Source of the DNA: Botryosphaeria dothidea
Taxonomy: Eukaryota > Ascomycota > Dothideomycetes > Botryosphaeriales > Botryosphaeriaceae
NCBI GenBank assembly: GCA_011503125.2
Contig: WWBZ02000008.1
Coordinates: forward strand, 310,001-374,000
Length of the DNA: 64,000 nt
Direction: 5' to 3'
The first letter of the stretch is position 1. Every line of letters starts with the position of its first letter. The notes under the pieces were generated by a model that was not told the origin of the DNA, did not search any database, and saw only the letters and a program-made list of their open reading frames with translations. The translations under genes and the position numbers were made by a program. Shown piece by piece: positions 1-11,061 of this stretch.

Positions 1-565
1 ACCGTCTGTCACAAGTGTCACTCGTGAGAAAAGTAATCGAGTCTTTGGCGGAAATCCCATCAACCAGAATAAAGCTTCGCGAAATATACGGCTGTAGGCT
101 CTTTCGGTGCCCGAGGTTACAATGTCACTATTTCTACGAAGGCTTCTCCCATGCACAAGAGCGACACAAGCACGGTGATGAGCATCAGCGACCCTACCGA
201 TGCAGCTACCCTGGTTGTGTCGTCTCTCTGCTTGGTTACTCAACAGAACAACAGCTACGGCGGCACGAGATAAAGGATCATTCTGAATCAGCTGACGCCT
301 TCCAATTTCCGTGGCACGAGAACCCGACATCGGTCGACATATACAAGGAAATCCGAACTGGCAACGAAGAAGCCTTCGAATGGTGGATGGAAAAGTTTGA
401 GGGCGACATCCCGCTGGAAGAGGTATGGTCGGGCTCTAAAGGATCCATAGGACCTCTTCGCGCTGCATTTGAAACAAAAAATCTCGGCATGTTGAGGAAA
501 ATACTGGATCGTTCTGGACCCACCCTCCTCCGTTCTAGATCCGAGAAAAAGGAAAGGGGAGAACC

Positions 566-804
566 TGTTGGATTTGAGAGTAAAGAGTGTGAGGTCAGAA
601 AAGAGAGTAGATTCTGCCTGTCTCCTGAAGGGGAGGTTGGTAGGCTTGCTTATATACATAGGTGATAACTACATAACCGAGGATACTAAAGATCCGAGAG
701 AGAGTGCCGATGCGGGGTTGGGCATCAAAGAGTGTTGTTATATAAAGGATGGAATATTCGAGATAACTGGGATGCCTGAGGTAGTAAGGCAAGAAAGTCT
801 GACA
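566..804. mobile_element. Solo LTR, copy 1 (239 bp), target duplication GAACC
   Basis: The element starts TGTTG and ends TGACA, the TG...CA termini of LTRs. It is flanked by perfect 5-bp direct repeats GAACC (561-565 and 805-809). It is about 95% identical by eye to the copy at 24407-24645 and related to 19291-19543. No internal retrotransposon coding sequence is attached, so this is a solo LTR left by recombination or an LTR-derived element. It interrupts the C2H2/ankyrin gene. Orientation of the parent element is not known. Confidence 0.93.
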
Positions 805-1918
805 GAACCCGACGTCACAAGATTGATTCGTGAAGCGTTGGAGGCCCACGATGACGATGCTGTCTCAGAGATTTTGTCACGCGCACAATATCTCACGGAT
901 ACTGATATTTTCCAGTTCTTTGACGCAGCTTTACACAGAGGACTGGATCAGAGAGCCATCGAATTTCTAGACCATTTCAATTGCGAGATGGCGAAGACTA
1001 AAACCAATAGTCGTCGTCGCGGGTTATATATGAAGACCTCCGTCCGCTATGGTCGGCTAGCTGTAGTTCAGTTCTTGATCAACAGGAAAGACATCGACCC
1101 AAATATAGACGTATCCAGGGGCCGTAATACACTAGCACTTGCAGCTAAGTACAATCAGATCGAAATTGGAAGGTTCTTGATACAGACAGGGAAATTCCGG
1201 AGATCATACCGAACAGATGTTGGAGGACCCGCAATGACAGCATATAACGAGGGTCATATCGAATTTCTGGTCCTCATATTCCTAGAAATTCCTCCAGAAT
1301 CTGAAGACGATGATCAAGGCTGGATTCTAGCAACCAAGTTGCTTAGGGCTGCTCGCGATGGCGATCTTCCGACCGTGGAAAAGATCATCTCCCAACCCGA
1401 TGCACCAATCAACCCTTTCAGCGACGGCCCTACACCACTTCACCTTGCAATCAAAAATCGTCATACAGCTGTGGTAGAAGTCATTCTCCAAACAGGAATG
1501 GCAGACGTCGACAGGGCTTTCGCATGCTCTAACTCTCTCAGCGAAGCTATCCTCCAACATAACGGCGCATTGTTTAGACAATTGCTCAATCACTCAAAGA
1601 TTGACTCAAGGGATAATGGTGAGTATTGGAACGGTCCAACAGGCCTTGTACGGGGGATCAAGAATTTCTGTAAACGTTATGGGACCGCGGAGATACTTGA
1701 CGCTATCGACGAAAAAATCAAAGCCTCCGAGAGCATCCCGCTCCAGTCGGCTTCGAATCGAGATCAAGGCCCCTCACCTCAACATGATGGGAGTGCGAAT
1801 CAGCCAACGGCCTCGACGAATGATGACACTGTATCAGTTGGTCTGCAGGAAGAACCATTCAACATGGAATTTGGGTCGATGAACACTTGGGATATTCTAC
1901 CGCAATTCGACTTTGATA

Positions 1919-3042
1919 CAGGGTGGCGGACGTCACGTCAAACGGCCCGTTGACGGCTCGTTGACGGCGTCTCTGCCGTCCGTCACCGTCATAACTAAGC
2001 CGCCGTCCGCCACTGTTAGGAAGGAGCATGACGGGCCGTTGACGGCATATAACGGTATATAGATAGATAGATAGATAAATTCAATTTTAAGCTGATTTAG
2101 CTCCCCGAAGGGTCCATGCAGCTGTGGCTATCTGTAAGGGTATATGGAAGGGGAAACCGTGGCTACTTTCTTGGGATAGCCCGGGTAAAAACCTTCCCTA
2201 TCTACAATGGTAGTATCCGCAGATACTCTATTTAGTATGGTTTTTTCTATATACCGGTAGCGGTGTCTAAAGTAGGAAGAGTAGCTAAGAGGGAGGAACT
2301 GTAGAGAGAGGTGACTGTAAATCTTAAGACTAAGCCGTAAGAAGTCCCGGCTTACCTATTTATAAGCGCTGGTAAAGCGCTCTTAAAATTTATTTTTAGA
2401 AGCGCCTAGCTGGCCCTTCTCCCCCTTGTTACCGCCAGAGAGAACGCGGGTACGTATGCTTTTATAGTGGGACGTACATGCCACTTGTGGCCCACCCTAA
2501 CCACCTGTGGATTTTCCCCCTTATCACCGCTAGGGAGAACGCGGGTACGTGTGCTTTTAACGTGGGACGCACATGCCACGAGTAGGTAAGCGGTCTAAGA
2601 TTCGAACTTAGAACCTGTGCCACCCCAGAAAGGCCAGGTTACCGTGGAAGTGTACCCTACCAGTACACCACCCCGCCTATAACGGTATATAATAAAAATA
2701 GAGAATATTTATATCGTAGCGCTATTATTTCTACTATTTTATGAACTTAATACTCATACTACTACTAATTCTCTAGCTAGAGTATATATTAGTAGAATTT
2801 AGTTATTATATTATATAAGCTACTTAGTGTTGAGAACTTAGTATAGTGGGTGACTAAAATTACTAAGCACATATGCCAAGCTCTTCTATAAAACTTAACA
2901 TCTTGACTAAGCAACCGTCAAACGCCGTCCCGTCCCGTTAACGGGCCATGACGACACTCTGTCGTCCATCATAAGCTCTACGGGTACCGTCACGTCCCGT
3001 CAGAGGGCTATGACGTGACATGACGGGACGGACGCCACCATG
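1919..3042. mobile_element. Non-autonomous hAT-type DNA transposon (1124 bp)
   Basis: An 8-bp target duplication CTTTGATA is present at 1911-1918 and 3043-3050, the size typical of hAT elements. The ends are CAGGGTGGCG on the left and, as reverse complement of the right end, CATGGTGGCG (9 of 10 matching). Both ends carry many subterminal GACGGG/CGTCACGTCA-type repeats, as expected for transposase binding sites. No transposase ORF is visible; a SINE is nested at 2062-2677 and the remainder is AT-rich. The insertion replaces the C-terminal end of the C2H2/ankyrin gene. Confidence 0.9.
2062..2677 (-). mobile_element. tRNA-derived SINE nested in the hAT element
   Basis: A 14-bp direct repeat TATAACGGTATATA flanks the element (2048-2061 and 2678-2691), consistent with target-primed insertion. 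Read on the minus strand, the element starts GGCGGGGTGGTGTACTGG. This contains an RNA polymerase III A box, TGGTGTACTGG (2660-2670), and about 55 bp later a B box, GTTCGAATC (2599-2607). The minus-strand 3' end is a short CTAT tandem tail (2061-2077). No coding capacity is seen. Two imperfect internal direct repeats of about 45 bp lie near 2437-2482 and 2535-2580. Confidence 0.8.
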
Positions 3043-3103
3043 CTTTGATACCTTCTTGCACACAGATGATGGGGTCAACCGGGGTTTCTCATTCGACCTC
3101 TAG

Positions 3104-5713
3104 CATCTTTGGGTTTGTTAGTGACACAATGGAAACGAAGGCTGGAGTGTGATTATAGCCTCGACGGTTCGACTCGATAGGCAGCGGAGAACTTGAAAAT
3201 CCTGGCTTTGACTCCTTTCGGTTTTCTGACAATGACTCCAACTGAGACTTCTCGTTTTGAGTAGTACATGATGAATTCAGACCAAATGTGCTATATCAAG
3301 ACCACGAGTACTCCGGGCTTTTTCCTGCGATAACCGTTTGATCCTGAGTCACCTTAAACTTCAAATGACTTTAAACGTCTCGAGGTCCACAGGAGGCGGA
3401 AACTTGACACCATCATCCAGAAGGTCAATATGTTTAGCGTTCCGCTCCTGCTGCCTTGTGCATCGAAGCTCTAGCTCCGAGTATCCCCCAGTGACAGTAC
3501 GATGGTGGAATAACTCGATATTCTGACTTATGAGCGGCGTGAATTATAAATACAATCAGATGCTCCCCGACACCCTCAGAAGCGGATACGCCCCAGAGAT
3601 TGTGAAATCTTCGGCTCAACACCGTCAGCCGTCCTTAAATATTCTCCCCCCATTCAACTCTCTCCGCACCCAGAGCGTGGAAAGATGCACACATTATCCC
3701 CGCCAAGCCACGGTAAAAGTAAGACGAGGAACATCTGAAGAATAATATAGCGGACTAGCTCATCCTGCTAGCAGCGACATCGACAGCAATGAAGGAGTCA
3801 TACAGGTCAAAGTAGAGCAGTGAGTAATTGAGTGATATTGAACTGGTCATTGAAGTGCTTAGTCTTGCTCTAAGAAGGAGCAGAAGCCCAAGTTAAGACC
3901 GGGCTCATACCAAGAGAAGCAAAGGATTTTGCTATAACGCACTACAGGGCTCCTAGCGTGCGGTCATTAAGGCTTCTGTAGCCTTAAGTGTCCTTTAAGC
4001 TCAGCGTTGATCTTGTCCACCAATAAGGATGTCAGTCCCGAAATCGACGTGCCCCGAATCTTGTCTAGAACCTGAGCCGACGTGTCCTCAGCCGTTTGGT
4101 TTTCTACTCTTTCTTCAGCATATGTACCGGGCTCTGAAGGCTCCGCTCCGGAAGGGCTCCGGCACTGCCTCCTCGCCGGCCACATGTTGCCGCTCGATCC
4201 TTCAGGTTAGGATAGAGATGGTGTTTGATCGGGTTCAGTGGCTGGGAGGCTTTTCTGATGGAGTGTGCTTGTGAAGTTGGTTGTTGTCGCTGAAAGTCAG
4301 AGCAGGGTAGGAAGCAGTACCTTGGCGGATCGCTTGCGTGGTGTGATGATGTCTGTTATTGCCATGTTCATGTCTTGACATGGCCTTATTGTTTTCGACG
4401 GACAGGGTGAGGGTGATGGTCTTTAGAATAACTATCTTCGGTATCTCGAAGTAGATGCGGGTAACCTATGCTATCAGAGTCAATGAATGGGTGAGGTGCT
4501 GATAGTGACAACCAAGAAAAATGAGACGGTGTGCTTGACGATACAGAGAGGAGATGTCTATACGTACGTTTCGTCCCTGCCGGGGGTGTTATTAGCTCAT
4601 GCCAACTTCTTCGTGTATCGAAGCGTTCAGCATGACTGGTTGGCGGGCTGGCGACCTGGGGGTGGTTCAGCTGCTTCCCATAAGCGACGACTTTCACGAC
4701 TGTGAAGATGCCTCACGTGAGCTCTTGACCACCTGTGGTGGGTCGTGTGATGTCGACGCCTGGAGTTTTTGGGAGTCGGTAGGATGCTGCGAAGCAGAAA
4801 GCCTCCGCACCATCCGTATGTCCTATCTCTAATTGCCGACACATGTCATTCTGATCACATCTTCTACTTCTCGATACCAACGACCTTATCTATTCTATGA
4901 AATCTTGAGTAATTTCCATTGACCGCCACATAGTAGTATTGGCATAGCCTCGCTTCCCCATATACGGAATTACTCTGTAGACAGGTCGAACTTCGGTTAG
5001 AGCAAGGAACGGTCATATTGGAAGTAAAGTCATCAAACGGTTTCACCTTTCTGAGACAGCCAATTCCAAGGCTTCAGTGCCATCTCTCCAATCCAGCCTA
5101 TTGCTTTTTTAGAATTCAAGATCCGCTTTAAAAGTCGGTAACAACCTCCACACACAGGTCCGGAAACACATATCACGCAGCAAAGTGAATCAGCTCTGCG
5201 ATAAATGGCGTAGTAGGGGGTGGAACAGTGGGCAAAGAGATGACAGTGGGTGTGATGAGCCAGAAGCGAAGGCGTGGATACGACGAAACACCTCCGTTTT
5301 CTAGTCCTAGTAAGGAATCATCTGCATCCGTTTTTGGTACACTCAATACCTGTGTTGATACCGATGACGGTGGGCGTTGACGTGGGGGACAAGTGCCTCC
5401 TTGCTTACTGGTCGCCCGGTATGACGTCATGCATGCTGCCTGCTTGGCACCAGATAACTTCACGTACATCGTCGCATCAACGACCCACATATTTGTCTCC
5501 TGGTCTTCAGCCTGTTTTTCTTTTTTTGTCACACTCTTATCATCACACTCCTCGACTTTTTTTGCTTTTCGGTAGCCATCCCACCGAGCTACGCATGACC
5601 AACTTGACGAAGGGTCTGAAGGTGGCTTTGCCTTCGCTTCCGAGCCTCATCGATAATTCACACCGAGCTAATCATCTACGAGGACGACCCTAGAGATTTG
5701 TCAAATCGAGAAA
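3104..5713. other. Intergenic, no supported gene
   Basis: Short ORFs of 60-140 codons occur in both strands and overlap each other, but none has a recognisable domain or a convincing exon structure. A pyrimidine-rich tract at about 5514-5573 is probably part of the promoter and 5' leader of the HET gene that starts at 5714. Confidence 0.5.
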
Positions 5714-8040
5714 ATGTCCCACCTTGAAGAGTCAAATCGCCGTTTTTTGACGTCTTTCTCTCTTGGTTGTGAACAATGTTGTCCCCGAGATTCTATTGAT
5801 GGATCTCTTCTTGCACCGTCTCCTATTCATCCCTCAGGAGCGCGTTCTATCGATGGAAGACTGACAGATTTCTATAACGGGTGTGAGAGATGTCGCATGC
5901 TTTTTGATGGAGTCATGCATTTTGCGCTCATGATTGACCCTCAAGCGACTCCTAGAAACACATACGTCATATGTGATCCATGGCAGTCAGACGGAATATG
6001 CAAGAGCTGGGCCGAGCCTTATCCGAAAATGGCTGATTTCCCATCAGAGATCTCTTTCTATTTTGGAGACAAGCCACACATGCGCTCGCTCAGTATCCGA
6101 GTCACTCATACAAGGGGTCAGTCTCAGCTGACCCTGGTTTAATGGGAGAAGAATCCTAATCTGTTTCAGATCACATCAAGCCGTGGAGTTCCGTTGAAGC
6201 CCAGACCGAAATCTCGCTTAAAGTCATCGATATGTGGATCAAACGGTGCGATAGCGAGCACGGACAAGAATGTACTTCGAGAAGCCGTGGGTTCGTACCA
6301 TCGCGATTGCTTGACCTCAGCGGTGGCGTGATCCGGCTCCTTGAGAGCGAAGAAATTGCAATGCAGGCCACAACCGGATCTGCCCCCATTTACGTTGCAT
6401 TAAGCCATTGCTGGGGTCGTGAACCGACGTTTGTCACCACTCTGTCAAATGTTGCAGATCTCAAATTAGGACTTGCGGATTCTGATCTGCCAAAAACTTT
6501 CCGCGACGCGATCATGGTCACCCGCCGCCTCGGCCAACGTTTTCTTTGGATAGATAGTCTTTGCATCATACAGGATAGCCAGGAAGATTGGGAAATCGAG
6601 TCCGGCAGAATGGGCTCTATCTACGAGCAGGCATACTTAACCATAGCAGCCACACATTCACCAGATGGGAATGGAGGATGTTTCAACGCGGTGCACAAAG
6701 CACCTTATGTGTGGCCTCAACAACACGTGAACGACGAAAGCAGGCCTTCTGAGAGGCGAGGTGTTGTTCTTGTCACGCACGAGCATTTATGGAAGTCTGC
6801 TCGGTTTACTAGTCGAAGGTTGAACAGGTGGATGAACCTTCGCCCGAGCTACAATGTTCGCCAACTCTCGTCAAATGCGGCTCTCACCGAAACTATTGAG
6901 GGGGCCTTTCCTCTCTTAAAAAGAGCATGGTTCCTGCAAGAACGACTGCTCAGCTCAAGAGTACTGCATTTTGGACCCGTGGAGCTTTTTTGGGAGTGCC
7001 GATGCGCGTTCTGGGACGAATGTTTCGGCTCTGAACCCCAACCACCGATAAAACGGCAACCGTTCGTGGATATTTTTGGACGGCGCATTGAAGGTGTTTC
7101 TATCCAAAAAGAGGAAATTGAGCTGTTGACGCCGAAGCCCAGAGAATTGTTCAACGCTTTGATGAACAGCTCTAAAGCTCAGAGAAGCCCTGACGCTGGC
7201 AGCGTTGCCGTGAATCCATGGTATGAGCTTATCGAAGAGTATAGTAAAATGGACCTCACAAAGGAGATGGATCGGCTTCCTGCGTTGTCGGGTATTGCCT
7301 CTTTTTGTGGCGGAGAGGGTTATTTGGCTGGTATCTGGGCTAATCAGCTCCCTGAGAGTCTTCTTTGGGCAACCATTCCATCCGACATATCGATCGTCCG
7401 CCGCCCTCACGATTACCGTGCTCCGAGCTTTTCATGGGTCTCGGTCGAAGGCCCGGTCAAGTACCGCCGCGGATTGACTGGAAAATCTCAGGAGCGGGAT
7501 TTCATCGCTGGAGAAAGGGTGGGTTACGCGAAGGCCACAGTCCTCGGCTATGAATCTGTTGCTCAAGGACTGGATCCACGAGGTCGCGTCAAGGCCGGTT
7601 TCATCGAGCTTCACGGATGGACTGGCACTGCAAAGGTTTCAGATATCACTCAACGAAGGAGCGAAACCATATGTGTGCTCCAGCAAGCAGACCGCGCGCA
7701 ATCTTTCCAGTTGGATGTTCCGTTATGCCTCTGCCGAAGTGAGCCTGCAGAGGTTCAAGTAGGAGACGATATACACATGTTGCTCCTAGAATGCGAGAAA
7801 ATACCCACAAGCAATTTGTACCGGCGATCGTACAGAGCGATGGCGCTTGTACTCAGGCCTTCGAAAGAGATCACCGGAGCCTTTCAAAGAGTTGGTTTGA
7901 TCTTTCCGGCCGATAATCTTGGGCTCTACATTTCCGATTCACACGATGCTCTTGCAGGAGCGGATGTCGGCATCAAAAGTAGTATGTTCGATGAAGCCCC
8001 AAAGTGGTTCCCTGAGAAAAAGGCCATACGACTTGTGTAG
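5714..8040 (+). CDS. HET-domain (heterokaryon incompatibility-like) protein, 757 aa
   Basis: Two exons, 5714-6116 and 6170-8040; the 53-bp intron (GTCAGT...TTTCAG) restores one continuous frame. The HET core begins near residue 207 with the classic YVALSHCWG motif, followed by LPKTFRDAI, FLWIDSLCIIQD and IYEQAYLTIAA, the standard blocks of the family. HET proteins act in the cytosol in allorecognition and programmed cell death, often downstream of NLR-type sensors. The N-terminal 130 residues contain a CEQC/CERC cysteine pair common in this class. The C-terminal half has the usual tryptophan-rich block (PSFSWVSVEGPV near 7420-7455). The ATG at 5714 is the first in frame. No frameshift or stop is seen. 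The recognition partner cannot be told. Confidence 0.92.
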
Positions 8041-9624
8041 AAAATATGATGGAATGATCGCGATGCTTCTCAACAATACTCCCTCTTCTGATATTGAAAA
8101 GCCGAGCATCAGCTCAAAAGAATAATTCAATATTAGAAATTGAAAGTGACAGCCGACGCTCGAAGGCTATCTTGGAGCAGGGCTCTGGCCCCACAATCTT
8201 ATCGTTAACCTGTCTCATGGCCGCGTCACTCATCAAGCATGTCTTCAAGGTACCCAGAGACCAAGTTGTTCATCTATAAATGTCTTTCTCCATCCAAGAT
8301 CCAGCGCACTACTTACCAAACCAATTCCTCTAGTCGGCTTTCATCCCGATCCGTCCAAGATCCCAACCGATGCACAGCCATGCACACGTTCCGCGGGTCT
8401 TTGAAAACAGCGCGTCAGCATCAGCAGGAAGGGATGTTCAAGAGGGATAAATTGCAAAGAGAACCCCCGCATACTTTACGGGATCCCTCCCACCCAGGCT
8501 TTGGCTTCGAGAGTAGCCTCGACTCTTGCACGATGTCAATGTTCCTCGCGCTGCCAAACACGCCGTCCTCTGCGACACGCGAGTACCACGGATCGGGTAA
8601 AAGGCGCACCGAACGCGATGCGCAGAGCCGGACAGTCCCTACAGACCCCAGGGCTCCGCGAAGCCTGGAAGCTGGCCTGCTCCGCGAAAACTAACGGGAG
8701 GTGGGAAAGACGAGTAGACACGCTCAGCTATCTGGGGTGCAGATGCCTACGAAGATTGCAATGACGGAATGGAGATGAACGAGGCGGATGCGTAATGATG
8801 CAGATGGAGTTGGTGGAGATGGAGATGGAGGTGACGGAGATGAAGGTGGTGGAGACGAACTGCGGAGGACAGGGCGAGAAATGGGGAGGCTGGGGCTTGG
8901 CGTGCGCACGTGCAGCAAGGAATTCCCGAGTCACGTTGTTTGGGCGGTGAGGTTTCTGCCGCTACGCTGCTTGGACTAGCGCGCCGCCGGAAGGCGGGAC
9001 GAAAGACGCCGCCGGTCGTATCTTTTAACCAATTCTTATAAAACAATAGCAACGGCACCCAAAGTGTTTGAATGACCCTTTAAGATGCAGCTCTAGCCTT
9101 TTACAGAGATCTTCGCTGTTTTTGACCAAATATCCGGGGCTTCCGTCATGTTGGAGGAGTTGCGACGCGAATTGTAACCACCCGCAACGGCTTTTGTCTT
9201 CCAAGCCTTGGACTGCACCGCCCGGCATCAGGATTCTGCTTCTACAGCGTGATCTTCAATGGAAAACGGAATGTCGATGATGCCAACTTTCCTTGACCAT
9301 GTTCTATCATATTTAGTTACTAAAAATACATTCGCTGCAACAGCGTTTGCCGCCCAGCTCCCATTATTACAGAAAGTCCGCTTAGAGCTTGCCACAGTGC
9401 AGATATTCAGCCCAAGGAATCTTAAATGACCGCGACAAGGCGATACTCATACGTAGGATAAGAAGCATCAACAACTTCCAAAGTAGAAGAGAAATACTGG
9501 TTGTTAGCGGGACATATCTAAACTAAATTAAGCAATGTCAGAGAAAATATCATACAACACAGTATTCTGGCATTATGACGTGTTCCACCCCATACCTATT
9601 TCCAGCTGCGCACTCTCCAAAAAT
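8041..9624. other. Intergenic, no supported gene; GGAGAT-type microsatellite
   Basis: Overlapping short ORFs on both strands lack recognisable domains. A purine-rich imperfect GGAGAT/GGTGGA repeat lies at about 8768-8860 and gives rise to spurious open frames on both strands. Confidence 0.5.
8768..8860. repeat. Imperfect GGAGAT-type microsatellite
   Basis: The stretch is built from repeated GGAGAT, GGTGGA and GATGAA hexamers with substitutions. It encodes low-complexity peptides in all frames and shows no sign of being part of a gene. Confidence 0.6.
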
Positions 9625-11061
9625 CTACAACTCCCCATTATTCACCAACACCGGCACCTGATCCCCGATATACGCCGCACTCAGCGCCAACGCGCCCGCA
9701 AACCCCGTCTCGCGCAAGTACTCCTTCGCCACCGCAGGAGAGCCGATGCTCCTGTTCTGCGCCACGTAATACGCGAGCAGACCGGCGACGTGCGGCGCGG
9801 CCATGGAGGTGCCGGTGTCGACCTTGACGGCCGCCGGCCCCGTCACGGCCGCCGACACGACGTCGCTGCCCGGCGCGAACACGTCGACGCAGGCGCCCGT
9901 GTTGGAGTAGTAGGACACGCTGTCGTTGACGTCGGAGGCGCCGACGACGATGGCGGACCCGTTGGCACCGCCGAGCGAGGCGGGCGAGTACGTGCACGCG
10001 TCGTCGCGGAAGTTGCCGGAGGCGATCTGAGGACGGGTGAGTAGGAATGGGAGGGGAAGGGGAGGGGAGGCGTACGGAGACGAAGATACCTGCGTCGAGG
10101 ATCTCGCCCGTGGTGCTGTCGATGGTCTGCAGGTTGCCGACGAAGAGCAGGGAGAGGGAAAGGACGGAGGCTATGAAGTCGGGCTGGGCGGAGCGCTCGG
10201 CGTGGCGGCTGAGGATGTAGTCGATGCCGGCGAGGTACTGAGATTTTGTCAGCGCAGTCATGAGTGGATGATGGATTGGAGAACATACCCCCGACGAGGA
10301 GCCTCCGCCGTTGTCGTCGACGACCTTGACGGAGATGATGTTTGCGTTTGAGGCAACGCCGACGGTGCTACCTGCCGCGCTGCCAGCACAGTGCGTTCCT
10401 GGGGGAGAGGTGTATCAGTAGTTGCTCCGGGTCGAGTTAGGAATACAGTCCTCCTTACCGTGGCCGAAGACATCACCTGGCTGATCAGGAAAGTAATTGA
10501 AGCCCTCAATGGCACGCCCGCCAAACTCATCATGCTCAACATAAACTCCAGAATCCATGACATAAATGTCAACGCCCGCCCCGAGCGTAGCATCATCGTC
10601 CCAGGCATACGTATAACTACACTCCCAGTCAGCACACCCGTCCTCGTCCCCACCACGGCACGCCAAACTTACTTCCTCGCCGCAACACTCCCCCTCACCC
10701 CAACCTTCCCCTCCTGCGACACCCGCTGTAGGCCCCACGTCGCATTCCCCCGCGCCGCACTCGCAACGATCGGCGCCACCGGCTCGATCTGCAGGATCCC
10801 CGGCGCCGCCCGCAGCGCCGCGACCTCGTCGTCCGTGACGGCGCCTGAGAAGCCGCGGAAGCGCGCGTTGTCGTAGCGCGCGAAGACACCCGCGTTCGCC
10901 TCAGTCAGGCGCAGCCGGTCCAGCAGCGCGGGCACGTCGGCGTCCGGGGAGGCGATGACGTCGTAGTCGCGCGCGTTCTGGCGGCGGCGCAGGTGCGGGC
11001 CAGGCGATGTTGGCGCGGCGAGCGCGACGGCCAGCACGGTGCTGAGAGCGAGGAGCTTCAT
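9625..11061 (-). CDS. Secreted subtilisin-like serine protease, proteinase K family (S8A), 406 aa
   Basis: Five exons on the minus strand: 11061-10673, 10616-10459, 10398-10289, 10237-10076 and 10026-9625, with introns of 49-60 bp. Joining them gives one continuous frame. Residues 1-16 form a signal peptide (MKLLALSTVLAVALAA), followed by an inhibitor-I9 propeptide to about residue 105. The catalytic triad is Asp151 (YVMDSG), His182 (GHGTHCAG) and Ser347 (GTSMAAPH), with oxyanion Asn278 (IASGN). It would be an extracellular broad-specificity endopeptidase used in nutrition or host and insect interaction. The active-site Asp lies in DSG rather than the usual DTG. The gene stands alone, with no protease neighbours. 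Confidence 0.95.

Larger units (their letters stand above)
1..3103 (+). pseudogene. C2H2 zinc-finger/ankyrin-repeat protein gene, split by two transposon insertions and open at the left edge
   Basis: Reading is open from base 3 with no stop upstream and no ATG near the start, so the gene enters from outside the window. The first part (to 565) has two C2H2-like fingers (C-x4-C...H-x3-H, then C-x4-C...H-x4-H) of the type found in fungal NLR-like and ankyrin proteins. The second part (805-1918) has degenerate ankyrin repeats, for example TPLHLAIKNRHTAVVEVIL. A solo LTR occupies 566-804; LTR plus one 5-bp duplication is 244 bp, exactly the shift that separates the two reading frames. A hAT element sits at 1919-3042; beyond it the original frame runs on from 3051 to a TAG at 3101-3103. 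Both breaks therefore look recent in an otherwise intact gene. As it stands the second ORF starts in LTR sequence and ends in hAT sequence. A larger NLR upstream (NACHT or similar) is possible but not visible. Confidence 0.8.

Noticed and set aside
568..1953. 461-codon ORF as an independent ankyrin gene
   Set aside because: Its first codons are LTR sequence starting at TTG and its last codons are hAT sequence; it is the middle of a broken gene.
2599..2677. Functional tRNA gene
   Set aside because: The A and B boxes are present, but the sequence does not fold as a complete cloverleaf and sits in a 616-bp element with target duplications, so it is a SINE head.
9535..10044. 169-codon plus-strand ORF
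   Set aside because: Antisense of the subtilisin-like protease exon 5; Arg/Ala-rich shadow translation with no domain.
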